A DNA stretch of 64,000 nt from Stutzerimonas nitrititolerans (lineage in GTDB: Bacteria; Pseudomonadota; Gammaproteobacteria; Pseudomonadales; Pseudomonadaceae): assembly GCF_003696285.1 (NCBI RefSeq), contig NZ_RFFL01000004.1:186001-250000 (forward strand). Reading direction: 5' to 3'. The position numbers and the translations under genes are program-made. Under the pieces are notes generated by a model that saw only the letters and a program-made list of their open reading frames with translations, did not search any database and had not been told where the DNA came from. Below are positions 12,176 through 22,073 of the stretch, in pieces; the first letter of the stretch is position 1; each line of letters opens with the position of its first letter.

Positions 12176-12961
12176 ATGAAACATACGCAATACGTCGCCC
12201 GCGAACCGGACGCGCACGGCCATATCCATTACCCGGACGCCGAGCACGCCGTCTGGCAGACCCTGATCGAACGCCAGCTGAAACTGCTCGACGGCCGCGC
12301 CTGCCAGGAATACCTGGACGGTATCGAACAGCTCGCCCTCCCCCACGAGCGCATTCCGCAGCTGGACGAAATCAACCGCGTGCTCGCCGCGACCACCGGC
12401 TGGCAGGTGGCGCGCGTGCCGGCGCTGATTCCCTTCCAGACCTTTTTCGAGCTGCTGGCAAGCAAGCGCTTCCCCGTTGCCACCTTCATCCGCACGCCGG
12501 AAGAACTGGACTACCTGCAGGAGCCGGACATCTTCCACGAAATTTTCGGCCACTGCCCGCTGCTGACCAACCCCTGGTTCGCCGAGTTCACCCATACCTA
12601 CGGCCAGCTCGGCCTCAGGGCCAGCAAGGAGGAGCGCGTCTACCTGGCGCGGCTGTACTGGATGACCATCGAATTCGGCCTGGTGGACACGCCAGCCGGC
12701 CGGCGCATCTACGGCGGCGGCATCCTTTCTTCGCCGAAGGAGACGCTCTATTGCCTCTCGGACGAGCCCGAGCATCAACCCTTCGATGTGGTCGAAGCCA
12801 TGCGCACGCCATACCGCATCGACATCCTGCAGCCGGTGTACTTCGTCCTGCCGCAACTGCGCCGGCTGTTCGACGTGGCCCACGAAGACATCATGGCCCA
12901 CGTGCGCAGTGCCATGCAGCTGGGCCTGCACCAGCCGAAGTTTCCGCCGAAAGCCGCGTAG
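12176..12961 (+). CDS. phhA: Phenylalanine-4-hydroxylase
   Basis: A 261-residue monomeric bacterial phenylalanine hydroxylase, converting L-phenylalanine to L-tyrosine with O2 and tetrahydropterin. The iron ligands are visible in FHEIFGHCPLL (two His) and in the later TIEFGL segment (Glu). The start at 12176 is chosen because it gives the conserved MKHTQYVARE beginning and has CAGGAGGTC immediately upstream; the longer open frame has no such support. It is followed by phhB, which recycles the pterin cofactor, and phhC, which transaminates the tyrosine produced. Divergent phhR probably activates it in the presence of phenylalanine or tyrosine. The phhA-phhB gap of 201 bp is filled with three hairpin repeats. 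Confidence 0.96.
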   Translation: MKHTQYVAREPDAHGHIHYPDAEHAVWQTLIERQLKLLDGRACQEYLDGIEQLALPHERIPQLDEINRVLAATTGWQVARVPALIPFQTFFELLASKRFPVATFIRTPEELDYLQEPDIFHEIFGHCPLLTNPWFAEFTHTYGQLGLRASKEERVYLARLYWMTIEFGLVDTPAGRRIYGGGILSSPKETLYCLSDEPEHQPFDVVEAMRTPYRIDILQPVYFVLPQLRRLFDVAHEDIMAHVRSAMQLGLHQPKFPPKAA

Positions 12962-13130
12962 GGTGGAAAACTGCGAAGCATTTTCCACGCGTAGGTTTGG
13001 CCGCCACTAACCCGTAGGGTGGATGACGCCGGAAGGCTCATCCACCGCCCACAACGAGGCCTCTTCACAACGTGGCAGACCGAACCCGGCGCGTGGACAA
13101 GCCTGCGGCGTTGTCCACCCTACGCTGCTT
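12957..13130. repeat. Cluster of three GTAGGGTGG-type hairpin repeats
   Basis: Between phhA and phhB lie three units: GTAGGGTGGAAAAC with CATTTTCCACGCG (about 12959-12992), GTAGGGTGGATGACG with CTCATCCACCG (about 13014-13047), and GCGTGGACAAG with TTGTCCACCCTACG (about 13091-13128). Each folds into a hairpin. The same family recurs at about 24290, 26070, 31685-31765 and 33846-33930. Confidence 0.75.
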
Positions 13131-13162
13131 GACTCTTATCAACCTCACCACAAGGACCGATC

Positions 13163-13519
13163 ATGACTTCTCTCAACCAAGCCCATTGCGAAGCCTGCCG
13201 AGCCGATGCGCCGAAAGTCAGCGATGACGAACTGGCCGAGCTGATCAAGCAGATCCCCGACTGGAACATCGAAACCCGCGACGGCCACATGGAGCTGGAG
13301 AAGGCCTTCCTGTTCAAGAACTTCAAGCACGCGCTGGCCTTCACCAATGCCGTCGGCGAGATCGCCGAAGCCGAGGGCCACCACCCGGGTCTGCTCACCG
13401 AGTGGGGCAAGGTCACCGTCACCTGGTGGAGCCATTCGATCAAGGGCCTGCACCGCAACGACTTCATCATGGCCGCGCGCACCGACGAAGTGGCGAGCCA
13501 GGCGGAGGGTCGCAAGTGA
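13163..13519 (+). CDS. phhB: Pterin-4a-carbinolamine dehydratase
   Basis: A 118-residue PCD/DCoH-family enzyme that dehydrates 4a-hydroxytetrahydrobiopterin, regenerating the cofactor used by PhhA. The conserved catalytic segment EGHHPGL and the following V-T-WWSHS..GLHRNDF motif are present. It sits between phhA and phhC on the same strand; its TGA stop overlaps the GTG start of phhC, indicating translational coupling. The start ATG at 13163 has a CAAGGACC ribosome site. Confidence 0.96.
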   Translation: MTSLNQAHCEACRADAPKVSDDELAELIKQIPDWNIETRDGHMELEKAFLFKNFKHALAFTNAVGEIAEAEGHHPGLLTEWGKVTVTWWSHSIKGLHRNDFIMAARTDEVASQAEGRK

Positions 13520-14715
13520 GGCATTTCGGCCAGGTCGGACGGGTACCCGGCGATCCCATCCTGGGCTTGCTCGACGCCTATCGCGCCGATCCCAATCCGG
13601 CCAAGCTCGACTTGGGCGTGGGTGTCTACAAGGATGCCGAGGGCATCACGCCGATTCCCCAGGCGGTGAAACTGGCCGAACAGCGTTTGATCGCCACCGA
13701 GCTGACCAAAAGCTACATCGGCGGTCATGGCGACCCACTGTTCGGCGAGCAACTGCTGCGCCTGGTGCTGGGCGAGCATTCGCCTGCACTGAGCGAAGGT
13801 CGCGCCGGCTGCACCCAGACGCCGGGCGGTACCGGCGCACTGCGGCTGGCGGGAGATTTCATCGCCCGATGCCTGCCGGGCCGCAGCCTCTGGCTCAGCG
13901 ACCCGACCTGGCCGATCCACGAAACCCTGTTCGCCGCCGCACGCCTGCCGGTGCGGCATTACCCCTACGTCGGGGCCGACAATCGCCTGGACGTCGCCGG
14001 CCTGCTCGCCACGCTGGTCGAGATTCCGCCCGGCGACGTCGTGCTGCTGCATGCCTGCTGCCACAATCCGACCGGCTTCGACCTGAGCCACGACGACTGG
14101 CGCCAGGTCCTGGAAGTGGTGCGCGCACGCGAGCTGCTGCCGCTGTTCGACTTCGCCTACCAGGGCTTCGGCGACGGGCTGGAAGAAGATGCCTGGGCCG
14201 TACGGCTGTTCGTCGAGGCGTTGCCGGAAGTGCTGATCACCAGTTCCTGTTCGAAGAACTTCGGTCTCTATCGCGAACGCACCGGCGCGCTGATCGCCAT
14301 CACGGCGGACGCCTCATCGCTGCAGGACGTGCGCAGCCAGCTCGCCGCGCTGGCGCGCAACCTCTGGTCTACGCCGCCTTCCCACGGTGCCGCCGTGGTG
14401 GCGACCATCCTCGCCGACGAACAGCTGCGCCAGCTCTGGCAGCAGGAAGTCGCGGCCAAGCGCCAGCGCATCGCGGGGCTGCGTAACGGCCTGCTCGAAG
14501 CGCTGCAGCCCTACGGACTGGCCGAACGCTTCGCACATATCGGCGCGCAGCGCGGGATGTTTTCCTATACCGGACTCACCGCGGCCCAGGTGCGACGCCT
14601 GCGCAGCGAGGATGCGGTGTACCTGGTGGAAAGCGGCCGCGCCAACGTCGCCGGGCTGGATGCCGAGCGGCTGGACGACCTTGCGCGCGCCATCGCCCGG
14701 GTGGTTTCGGACTGA
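13516..14715 (+). CDS. phhC: Aromatic amino acid aminotransferase
   Basis: A 399-residue class I PLP-dependent aminotransferase of the AspC/TyrB group, converting tyrosine to 4-hydroxyphenylpyruvate with 2-oxoglutarate. The PLP lysine lies in [16 protein letters not shown], the substrate-carboxylate Arg is near the C-terminus, and the [15 protein letters not shown] start is typical. The start is GTG at 13516, overlapping the phhB stop in GTGA; that gives the normal family length, whereas upstream ATGs would run inside phhB. Its product is the substrate of Hpd encoded at 24385-25464. Copy B of the structured element begins 6 bp after the stop. Confidence 0.95.
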   Translation: MRHFGQVGRVPGDPILGLLDAYRADPNPAKLDLGVGVYKDAEGITPIPQAVKLAEQRLIATELTKSYIGGHGDPLFGEQLLRLVLGEHSPALSEGRAGCTQTPGGTGALRLAGDFIARCLPGRSLWLSDPTWPIHETLFAAARLPVRHYPYVGADNRLDVAGLLATLVEIPPGDVVLLHACCHNPTGFDLSHDDWRQVLEVVRARELLPLFDFAYQGFGDGLEEDAWAVRLFVEALPEVLITSSCSKNFGLYRERTGALIAITADASSLQDVRSQLAALARNLWSTPPSHGAAVVATILADEQLRQLWQQEVAAKRQRIAGLRNGLLEALQPYGLAERFAHIGAQRGMFSYTGLTAAQVRRLRSEDAVYLVESGRANVAGLDAERLDDLARAIARVVSD

Positions 14716-14720
14716 GCAGC

Positions 14721-14991
14721 CTAGGGTCTGTTGCCGTTTCGTCGCGAGCCGCGTTGCTGCGAGAAATGGCGCCAGGTTAGGCGTAGGACGCAGGTAATGG
14801 TCATTCCCTTACCAAGTCCTACAACGACAGCTGGCGCCATTTCCCGCGCAACCCTTCGGGCCGGGCCTGTTTTTACGCGATGCGGCGTTACTCGTCACTT
14901 ATTTGGAATAACCAAACTTCGCTTCTCGTGCCTTGCCTCGCGTAAAAACAGGCTCCGGCGCGGCCGCGGACGAAATGGCAACAGACCCTAG
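14721..14991. mobile_element. Structured MITE-like element, copy B (diverged)
   Basis: The ends are TAGGGTCTGTTGCCGTTTCG and CGAAATGGCAACAGACCCTA inside CTAG at both sides. Its main internal stem is GAAATGGCGCCAG/CTGGCGCCATTTC, the nested stem GTAGGAC/GTCCTAC and the third stem CTGTTTTTACGCGA/TCGCGTAAAAACAG. Each differs from copy A in sequence but stays paired. There is no coding capacity. It lies between phhC and the convergent AraC gene. Confidence 0.8.
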
Positions 14992-15010
14992 CGCCGCAGC
15001 CGCCACCGCC

Positions 15011-15964
15011 TCAGATACGCGCCCGCACCTGCTTGGGGCTGATGCCGAACTGTCGCTTGAAGGCCGTGGCGAAGTTGGCCGGGCTGTTGTAGCCGGCCAG
15101 CCAGGCGGCCTCGTTCACGCTGACGCCATCGCGCTCCAGCGCCTGGCGCGCCTGCAGCAGGCGCCGTGTGCGCTGGTACTCGAACAACGTCATGCCATGC
15201 AGCGCACGGAACTGGCGCTGCAGCGTGGTGGCATTGACGCCCATCTCCCGGGCGATGCGCTCCTGCGTCCAGTCATCCGCCACGCCGCTATCGAGCAATT
15301 CCACCAGCCGCTGCACGCGCTGATGCTCGTGTGGGCGCAAGTCGCCGCTCGGCAGCGTGTCGCCAAGGCTGACCAGCGCTTCGCAAGTGATATCCAGCGC
15401 CCGGCTCTCCAGGTACAGACGCTCTAGCAGCGGATCGTAGCCCGGCGGATTGAGCATCTGCTCGGCCAGGGTCAGCAGGCGCGCCGAGGGTTGCCAGGCG
15501 CGCGGCGCCAGGTGGCTCTGCATGAAGCGATGCGTCGTGCCGCCGATCTCGGCTCCGGCGGCCTCGAACCACTCAGGCGTCAGGCTGATCACCAGTTTGC
15601 GGATGTGCTGGCCGCGCCGGGCCTGGCGGCGGAACAGCACCGGCTCGTTCATCGCCAGAGCCACCCCCTCGGGACGGCAGCGGCGGTCCGGCCGACCGAA
15701 AGTGAGCGGCAGCTCGCCGTAACTCACCTCGCTCTGCCCGTCGAGAAACAGCACGAACGACAGGCGCGGACCGACGACGCTCTCGGTGACGAAGTCCTGC
15801 AACTCCTCGTAATCCGACCAGTGCAGCGACAGCCCATCGCGCAATTGCAGCCAGCCCACCCGACCATAGAACAGGCGATCGTCGTCGGGCCGCGCCAGGC
15901 GCAGACCCGGCTGGCTGGTGACGGGCAACTCGTCGCGGCGGATGAGGTGATCAGGCTGCTGCAT
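15011..15964 (-). CDS. AraC-family regulator of siderophore uptake (PchR-like)
   Basis: A 317-residue protein with an N-terminal sensor region and a C-terminal double helix-turn-helix (about residues 215-317; RIAREMGVNATTLQRQFRALHG and EAAWLAGYNSPANFATAFKRQFG). This is the layout of PchR-type regulators, which bind a ferri-siderophore and activate its receptor gene. It is divergent from a TonB-dependent receptor with a Fur-like box between them. The start at 15964 (MQQPDHLIRRDEL) is chosen because the longer open frame runs into the receptor gene and is not family-like. Regulation of the neighbour is inferred from position. Confidence 0.85.
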   Translation of the reverse strand: MQQPDHLIRRDELPVTSQPGLRLARPDDDRLFYGRVGWLQLRDGLSLHWSDYEELQDFVTESVVGPRLSFVLFLDGQSEVSYGELPLTFGRPDRRCRPEGVALAMNEPVLFRRQARRGQHIRKLVISLTPEWFEAAGAEIGGTTHRFMQSHLAPRAWQPSARLLTLAEQMLNPPGYDPLLERLYLESRALDITCEALVSLGDTLPSGDLRPHEHQRVQRLVELLDSGVADDWTQERIAREMGVNATTLQRQFRALHGMTLFEYQRTRRLLQARQALERDGVSVNEAAWLAGYNSPANFATAFKRQFGISPKQVRARI

Positions 15965-16062
15965 GGCGCATATCCCCGGCAATGGAAGATCGCAAAGCAA
16001 ATGTTGGCTCGCGCAAAGGCTCGGCCCACGGCGTGGTGGCAGACTACGCGCCGTTACATATT

Positions 16063-16081
16063 GATGCAAATCATTATCATT
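16063..16081 (+). promoter_or_regulatory. Fur box in the AraC/receptor divergent promoter
   Basis: GATGCAAATCATTATCATT fits the NAT-NAT-NAT-C-ATN-ATN-ATN form of the 19-bp Fur box with one imperfect triplet. It lies 58 bp before the receptor start and 98 bp before the AraC start, so both genes could be iron-repressed. Confidence 0.7.
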
Positions 16082-16139
16082 ACTGCGATCACGGGGACAG
16101 CCGCCAACCTGCCCCGCCACCCGCGACAGGAGCCGCCGC

Positions 16140-18299
16140 ATGGACAGAACCACCCGCCCCTTCCTTTCCCATCGTTCCCGGCACTGGTTGTTCGTCGGCC
16201 TGCTCGCGCCCTTTCCGCTGAGCGCCCTGGCCCAGAGCGTCGCGCCGCAGGACGAGCCGGTCCAGCTGGAGAGCATCACCGTCGAGGGCAACCGGCTGTA
16301 CGACATGCCATCCTCGGAAGAGAGCGGCGGCTATACGGTGGAAGCGGCGACCGTGGGCACCAAGACGCCCGCCGCGTTGCGCGACATTCCTCAGTCGATC
16401 ACGGTCTACACCGACGATTACATCAAGGACCGGCAGTTCGTGAACCTGGACGACCTGGCCAAGTACACCGCCGGCCTGCGCACCCTGACCAACGACAGCG
16501 GCCGCTCCTCGATCTACGCCCGTGGCTACGAATACGACGAGTTCAATATCAATGGCCTGCCCGCGCCCATGGCCAGTATCAACGGTACCGTGCCCATGCT
16601 GGCGCCGTTCGACCGGGTCGAGATCATGCGGGGGCCATCGGGGCTGTTCAACAGCACCAGCGAGATGGGCGGCATCGTCAACATGGTGCTCAAGCGCCCG
16701 ACCCGTGACTTCCAGGGCAGCGTCACCGGCCGCTATGGCAGCTTCGACACCAGCTACCTGGAAACCGACCTCTCGGGTGCACTGACATCTTCCGGCAACG
16801 TACGCGGCCGTACCGTGCTGGCCCAGGCCGACACCAATGGCGAGGTGGACTACAACACCAACACCGCGCAAAACTTCTATGGCGCCCTGGAGTTCGACCT
16901 GACCGACAGCACCATGCTGTCGCTGGCTCTCCTGCACCAGAAAAAGGACATCACGCCGCACAACGGTTACCCGACCGACGCCTCCGGCAATCTGCTGAAT
17001 CTGGACCGCGATACCTTCCTCGGCGCGGACTGGAACTACTTCGACGGCAGGACCACCGATCTCATCGGCGAACTGACCCATCGTTTCGACAATGGCGGCT
17101 TCGGCCGGGTTGCCGTGCGCAGTTCGCAACGCGACACCGAGTTCTACTACGCGTTCACCGGCGGTGCCCCGAATGCCGCCGGCAACGCCTCGCTGACCAG
17201 CACCGCCCGCGACCTCGACCAGGATGCCCTGGCCCTGGATGCCAGCTACAGTCAGCCGTTCGAGACCTTCGGCCAGGTCAGCGAATTCGTGGTCGGCACC
17301 GACTACAAGCGCTACGACACCGACTACCGCGCCGGCGGTGCCTCCACATCGCTCGGCGCCATCGACATCAACAACCCTGCGTCGTCCTCGATTCCCAAAC
17401 CGGCCGTCAATTACCGCCAGCGGGTAACGAGCGACGAAAAGGAGTTCGGCCTCTATTCCAAACTGACCTTCCGCCCGGTGGAGCGCCTGGCACTGATCGG
17501 CGGTGCTCGGGTCAGCTGGTTCGATGGAGACACCAGCACCACGACACTGGCCAACGGCGCCCGAACCAACGGCGACGTACGGGAAAACGCCAAGATCACG
17601 CCCTATGGTGGCCTGGTCTTCGACCTGGACCAGTGGCACTCGCTGTATGCCAGCTATTCCAAGGTGTTCAAGCCGCAGACCAATGTCGACGTCGCCGGCG
17701 ATGTCATCGACCCGCGCGAGGGCGAGCAATACGAGGTGGGTGTCAAGGGCAGCTACTTCGGCGGCGCGCTCAACACCCGGCTCTCGCTGTTCCAGTTGAC
17801 CGACGAGAACCGCGCGGCGCGTGACCAGAACAACCTCACCGGCACCTACTACCTGTCGATCGGCGAGGCCCGCATCCGTGGTGGCGAAATCGAAGTCAGC
17901 GGCAACCCGCTGCCGGGCTGGGAACTGATCGGCGGCTACACCTACATGGACACCGACATCATCAAGGGCGACGCCAACGCCGTGTTCGAACTGATGCCGC
18001 AGAACCAGTTCTCGCTGTGGAGCAACTACGAGCTGCAAGGCGGCCCACTGGCCGGGTTGGGGCTTGGCACTGGCATCACCGGCATGAGCCACTTCCAGAC
18101 CGCAACCGGCATCGAGGCTCCCGGCTACGCCGTGGTGGACGCCAAGCTGTCGTATCCGCTCACGCCCAAACTGACCGCCACGTTCGACGTCAACAACGTC
18201 TTCGATCGCGAGTACTACTCGCGCGTGGGATCGACCACCACCTTCAACTTCTATGGTCCGTCGCGTACCTTCCTGGTCGGCGCCCGCTACGAGTTCTGA
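16140..18299 (+). CDS. TonB-dependent siderophore receptor
   Basis: A 719-residue outer-membrane receptor with a signal peptide (cleavage after SALAQ), a short TonB-box region (QLESITVEG), a plug domain (about 60-165; ALRDIPQSITVYTDDYI) and a 22-strand barrel ending in ...FLVGARYEF with the terminal Phe expected for outer-membrane insertion. It matches the FhuE/FpvA-like siderophore receptor class. A Fur box and an AraC regulator lie upstream. A DUF2218 gene and an exported esterase follow, which suggests that the imported ferri-siderophore is hydrolysed to release iron. No siderophore synthetase gene is visible, so a foreign siderophore is likely. The exact ligand cannot be told. Confidence 0.92.
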   Translation: MDRTTRPFLSHRSRHWLFVGLLAPFPLSALAQSVAPQDEPVQLESITVEGNRLYDMPSSEESGGYTVEAATVGTKTPAALRDIPQSITVYTDDYIKDRQFVNLDDLAKYTAGLRTLTNDSGRSSIYARGYEYDEFNINGLPAPMASINGTVPMLAPFDRVEIMRGPSGLFNSTSEMGGIVNMVLKRPTRDFQGSVTGRYGSFDTSYLETDLSGALTSSGNVRGRTVLAQADTNGEVDYNTNTAQNFYGALEFDLTDSTMLSLALLHQKKDITPHNGYPTDASGNLLNLDRDTFLGADWNYFDGRTTDLIGELTHRFDNGGFGRVAVRSSQRDTEFYYAFTGGAPNAAGNASLTSTARDLDQDALALDASYSQPFETFGQVSEFVVGTDYKRYDTDYRAGGASTSLGAIDINNPASSSIPKPAVNYRQRVTSDEKEFGLYSKLTFRPVERLALIGGARVSWFDGDTSTTTLANGARTNGDVRENAKITPYGGLVFDLDQWHSLYASYSKVFKPQTNVDVAGDVIDPREGEQYEVGVKGSYFGGALNTRLSLFQLTDENRAARDQNNLTGTYYLSIGEARIRGGEIEVSGNPLPGWELIGGYTYMDTDIIKGDANAVFELMPQNQFSLWSNYELQGGPLAGLGLGTGITGMSHFQTATGIEAPGYAVVDAKLSYPLTPKLTATFDVNNVFDREYYSRVGSTTTFNFYGPSRTFLVGARYEF

Positions 18300-18353
18300 T
18301 CCACCCGAGTCGCCGACGCTCATGGCGTCGGTGACTTCATCATGGAGATCCCC

Positions 18354-18668
18354 ATGCCCCAGTTCCACGCCGTGGTACCCACGCCACGCGCCTCGCGCAA
18401 CATGACCCGCCTGTGCAAGCACTTCGCCCACAAGGCAGAAGTACAGGCGGACGCCGCCCATGCTCAGATCGCCTTCGCCTTCGGCGACTGCCGGATGCAC
18501 GCCGAAGCTGATCACCTGCTGATCGACTGCCAGGCCGAGGCAGGCGAAGCGCAAAAGCGCCTGTGCTTCGTCATCGCCGATCACCTCGAGCGCTTCTCCG
18601 GCGAGGAGGCCCTGCAGGTCGTCTGGCAGGACGGCCCGCTGCCAATCGCTGGCGACGCCCAGCCATGA
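18354..18668 (+). CDS. DUF2218 family protein
   Basis: A 104-residue small soluble protein of the DUF2218 family, characterised by RLCKHFAHK near the N-terminus and HLERF near the C-terminus. The start at 18354 is preferred over the ATG at 18342 because the GGAG in between is correctly spaced as its ribosome site. DUF2218 genes often accompany siderophore receptors; their biochemical role is not established. It overlaps the next gene by ATGA (18665-18668), so the two are translationally coupled in the receptor operon. Confidence 0.85.
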   Translation: MPQFHAVVPTPRASRNMTRLCKHFAHKAEVQADAAHAQIAFAFGDCRMHAEADHLLIDCQAEAGEAQKRLCFVIADHLERFSGEEALQVVWQDGPLPIAGDAQP

Positions 18669-19600
18669 AGCGGCTCGCCATGGCGACCATCGCCGCACTG
18701 GCTACGCCCCTGGCGCCAGCAGCCGCACCCCATGACTGGCAGCCGGTGACCCTGCCGCAGGCCGAACAGCGCATCCTGCATTCGACGCATACCGGTCGCG
18801 ACTACCGCATCTTCGTCTCACAGCCACGGCATGCACCGCCGCCCAGCGGCTATCCGGTGCTCTACGTGCTCGACGGCAACGCCCTGTTTCCGTCGTTGGC
18901 GATCCAGGCCCAGGCACTGGAAGCCCGCCCCGATCCCACGCTGCGCAACAGCGTACTGGTGGTCGGCGTGGGCTATCCGGGCGAAGCACTGTACGACTTC
19001 AAGGCTCGCGCCGAGGACTACACGCCCGACGCCGAGGACCGCCAGCGCCTGCCCGACCGCGAGCCGCCACCCTATGGCGGTGCCGAGCGCTTCCTGGATT
19101 TTCTCGAAAGCGAACTCAAGCCGATGATCGCCGCGCGCCATCCGGTCGATCCGCAGCGCCAGACGCTGTTCGGCCATTCCTATGGCGGGCTGTTCACCCT
19201 CTATGCGCTGCTCAACCGGCCGCAGGCCTTCAGCGGCTACGTCGCGGCGAGCCCGTCGATCTGGTGGTATCAGGGTTATATCGAACGCACGCTGGCAGCC
19301 TTCGAAGCACGCGCCCGGCAGCAACCGCTGGACGCCCGCCTGCTGCTCACCGTCGGCAGCGCGGAAGAACCCGCCGCCGACGCCCCGCTGACCGTTCCAC
19401 GCCAACGCCACATGGCCGAGCGGCGCATGATCGGCAACGCGCGGGACCTGGCCGAACGACTGGAATCCACACCGGGGCTGGAAGTCGGCCTGCGCATCAA
19501 CGCCGGCGCCAACCACGGCACCAACGGGCAGTTCAGCAGCGTGCAGGCCCTGGAGCTGGCGAGTTCAGGAATGGGGAGCGAGACGAAGGAGGAGAATTGA
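18665..19600 (+). CDS. Exported alpha/beta hydrolase, probable siderophore esterase
   Basis: A 311-residue protein with an N-terminal signal peptide (MKRLAMATIAALATPLAPAAA) and an esterase-D-like alpha/beta-hydrolase fold. The nucleophile elbow GHSYGG lies near residue 170, the ASPSIWW segment follows, and the catalytic His lies in ANHGT near the C-terminus. This matches IroE/PfeE-type periplasmic esterases that hydrolyse tri-catecholate siderophores after uptake. The ATGA overlap with the DUF2218 gene and the receptor upstream support that role. The substrate (enterobactin-like or other ester siderophore) is inferred. Confidence 0.85.
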   Translation: MKRLAMATIAALATPLAPAAAPHDWQPVTLPQAEQRILHSTHTGRDYRIFVSQPRHAPPPSGYPVLYVLDGNALFPSLAIQAQALEARPDPTLRNSVLVVGVGYPGEALYDFKARAEDYTPDAEDRQRLPDREPPPYGGAERFLDFLESELKPMIAARHPVDPQRQTLFGHSYGGLFTLYALLNRPQAFSGYVAASPSIWWYQGYIERTLAAFEARARQQPLDARLLLTVGSAEEPAADAPLTVPRQRHMAERRMIGNARDLAERLESTPGLEVGLRINAGANHGTNGQFSSVQALELASSGMGSETKEEN

Positions 19601-19654
19601 TCGGTTACTGGGCTTAGCGAAGCGCCGGGAGAGTATCGGTTCGCGGCATGCGCT

Positions 19655-19930
19655 AGCCGAGCCCCCTCTCCCCCGCCCTCTCCCGCAAGGGGAGAGGGAG
19701 TAGACCGAGCGAGATGGGATGGTGTACTGGGCCAACAGCGCTTAGCTGCCTAGCTACAGCACAAATGCTTAACCAGTGCAGGAGCTCTTTCTCTTCTCTC
19801 GAGAAAGGGTTTTCAAACTGAGAGGTTCTGGGAACAACGGGCTGACTGGCTCAGCACAAATGCACAACCAATGCAGGGCCTGCTTTTCCCCCTCTCCCCT
19901 CGCGGGAGAGGGCCGGGGTGAGGGGGCAGC
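19655..19930. repeat. Intergenic repeats: CTCTCCC hairpins and AGCACAAATGC direct repeats
   Basis: Two hairpins of the type CCCTCTCCC...GGGAGAGGG lie at about 19664-19701 and 19889-19924. Between them the 25-base unit AGCACAAATGCNYAACCARTGCAGG occurs twice (about 19759-19783 and 19855-19879). I see no gene in 19601-19984. Related CTCTCCC hairpins occur near 52415, 54510 and 57210. Confidence 0.6.
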
Positions 19931-19984
19931 CCCATCGCACCATGCGAGGTGCCACTCGCCAATTAATGCGCGAGCGTCCGCTCC

Positions 19985-21874
19985 CTATATCCGGAAGCTG
20001 CCCACCAGGTGCTTGAGCCGCTCGGCCTGCTGTTCCAGGTCGTTGCAGGCGCGCAGGGTGGATTGCAGGTTCTCCACGCCTTCCTGGTTGAGGGTGTTGA
20101 TCTCGGTGATGTCCATGTTCAGCGACTCGATCACCGAGGTCTGCTCTTCGGTTGCCGTCGCCACGGACTGGTTCATGCCGTCGATCTCGCCGATTCGCTG
20201 GGTGACTTCGCCCAGGCGTTCGCCGGCCCGGTCGGCAATGGTGACGCTGTCCTCGCTCTGCCGCTGGCTGGCGGCCATGTTTTCCACCGAGGCATGCGCG
20301 CCGACCTGCAACTCTTCGATCATCTGCTGGATTTCCTGCGCAGAACTCTGGGTGCGATGGGCGAGGTTGCGCACCTCGTCCGCCACCACCGCGAAGCCCC
20401 GGCCGGCTTCGCCTGCCCGCGCGGCCTCGATGGCGGCGTTGAGGGCCAGCAGGTTGGTCTGCTCGGAAATGCCCTGGATCACTTCGAGGATGTGGCCGAT
20501 GTCCACGGTCTTGGCGTCCAGCGCTTCGATCTCGGCGCTGGACGCCCTGATCTTCTCGGACAGCTCGCGCATGGCGGCGATATTCTGCTGGACGACCTCG
20601 CGCCCGTCCTCGGCATCCTGGCGCGCACCGCTGGCCTGTAGCGAGGCGTCGGCCGCGTTGCGCGCGATTTCCTGGGCGGCGGCGCCCAGCTCGTTGATGG
20701 CCGCCGCCACGCTGTTGGTGCGGCTGGCCTGCTCGTCGGAATTGACCATAGAGGCATTCGAGGCGTTGAGCACGCGTTGCGCCACTTCGTGGACCGCCTG
20801 CGTCGCGGACGAGACCTCGCGAATCGAGCCGTGGATACGCTCGACGAAGCGGTTGAAGGATGTCGCCAGTTCACCGAATTCGTCGCGCGACTGCACATCG
20901 AGCCGACGCGTCAGGTCACCCTCGCCTTCGGCGATATTGGCCATTGCGCGGCCCATGTCGGTGAGCGGGCCCATCAGCACGCGGATGAGCATGCCCAGCA
21001 GCACCAGGATGAAGACCACGGCAACCACGGTCACGATCAGCGCCGAGGTGCGAAAACTCGTCAAGCTGGCGTAGGCCTTGTCGCGGTCCAGGGAAATGCC
21101 GACATGCCACTTCACCGATGGCAGGCCGGTGACCGGGCTGAAGCTGAGAATACGGGCATTCCCCGCGTGGCTGGCTTCGCTGTAGCGGCTGTCCAGGCTC
21201 GGCGTGTCCTGCGGATAGAGTTCGCGCAGGTTCTTGCCCACCATGTTCTGGTCGGGGTGCACCAGAACCTCACCCTTGGCATTGACCAAAAACGCGTGGC
21301 CCATGCCGCCGAAATCCAGCGCATTGATGGCATCCACCATGGTCTTCAGGCTCAGGTCGCCGCCCATCACGCCCAGCGTCTGGCCAGCACGTACCACGGG
21401 CGTGGCGACGGTCAGCACCAGGTCCTGGCCGACGTCATCGATGTAGGGCTCGGTGAGGCTGGACGCTTTTGCCGCAATCGCCATCTTGTACCAGGGGCGA
21501 TCACGTGGCTCGTAGTCATCGGGCAGCTTGGTGAAGGGACGCAGAATCAGGCTGCCGTCCTGCCCACCGAAATAGGAAAGCCTGAACGTCGAGGCCATGG
21601 ATTGTTGCTCGAGCAGCGCGACGACAGAGTCCGGCTGGCTGTCGTTGGCGACGGATTGCGCCATGCTCTCGACCAGCAGGATGCGCCCGGAGAGCCAGTT
21701 CTCGATGTTCTGCGCGGTGATATCACCCATCGCCTTCAGGTCACTTTCGAGACCTGCACGAATGGTATTGCGCTGCTGGTAATCGTTGTAGAGCGTGAAC
21801 AGCGCAAACGCAGCGGTTACGACCAGGCACGCCGCCAGGAGGATTTTCTGGCTGAACTTGAGACGACTGAACAT
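19985..21874 (-). CDS. PctA/B/C-like methyl-accepting chemotaxis protein for amino acids
   Basis: A 629-residue receptor: transmembrane helix at about 10-28, periplasmic dCache_1 domain (about 35-275), second transmembrane helix (about 280-302), HAMP (about 303-355) and the cytoplasmic signalling hairpin with [19 protein letters not shown]. The amino-acid-binding residues known for the dCache_1AA class are present at Tyr121, Arg126, Trp128, Tyr129, Tyr144 and Asp173, the same numbering as described for P. aeruginosa PctA. It therefore most likely senses L-amino acids. A sigma-28 promoter lies upstream. Its neighbour is an NSS transporter and the aromatic amino acid catabolic genes, a fitting context. 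Confidence 0.93.
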   Translation of the reverse strand: MFSRLKFSQKILLAACLVVTAAFALFTLYNDYQQRNTIRAGLESDLKAMGDITAQNIENWLSGRILLVESMAQSVANDSQPDSVVALLEQQSMASTFRLSYFGGQDGSLILRPFTKLPDDYEPRDRPWYKMAIAAKASSLTEPYIDDVGQDLVLTVATPVVRAGQTLGVMGGDLSLKTMVDAINALDFGGMGHAFLVNAKGEVLVHPDQNMVGKNLRELYPQDTPSLDSRYSEASHAGNARILSFSPVTGLPSVKWHVGISLDRDKAYASLTSFRTSALIVTVVAVVFILVLLGMLIRVLMGPLTDMGRAMANIAEGEGDLTRRLDVQSRDEFGELATSFNRFVERIHGSIREVSSATQAVHEVAQRVLNASNASMVNSDEQASRTNSVAAAINELGAAAQEIARNAADASLQASGARQDAEDGREVVQQNIAAMRELSEKIRASSAEIEALDAKTVDIGHILEVIQGISEQTNLLALNAAIEAARAGEAGRGFAVVADEVRNLAHRTQSSAQEIQQMIEELQVGAHASVENMAASQRQSEDSVTIADRAGERLGEVTQRIGEIDGMNQSVATATEEQTSVIESLNMDITEINTLNQEGVENLQSTLRACNDLEQQAERLKHLVGSFRI

Positions 21875-21945
21875 GAGAGGGCCCCCGCATACAAACCGGT
21901 ACGTAGTGGCTCCTGCCAGCGCAATCGTCCTTGATATCGATCAGT

Positions 21946-21972
21946 TTCTCGGCCGTGCGGGGAATAACTTTA
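21946..21972 (-). promoter_or_regulatory. Sigma-28 (FliA) promoter of the amino-acid chemoreceptor
   Basis: On the minus strand TAAAGTTA, 11 bases, GCCGAGAA matches the FliA consensus TAAAGTTT-N11-GCCGATAA with two mismatches. It lies 72 bp upstream of the receptor start, which places the gene in the motility regulon. Confidence 0.8.
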
Positions 21973-22027
21973 AAGCGAGCGTAATAACCACCCATTCATG
22001 GCGCTTATGTTTCCTACCCTGAATGGA

Positions 22028-22057
22028 AAAAACCAGCCGTACGCTCGGCTGGTTTTT
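22028..22057 (-). terminator. Rho-independent terminator of the NSS transporter gene
   Basis: A 12-bp perfect stem (AAAAACCAGCCG with CGGCTGGTTTTT, 6-base loop) has T-runs on both strands, so it could work in both directions. It lies 17 bp past the transporter stop. Confidence 0.9.
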
Positions 22058-22073
22058 CCTGGACGGATGCGGA

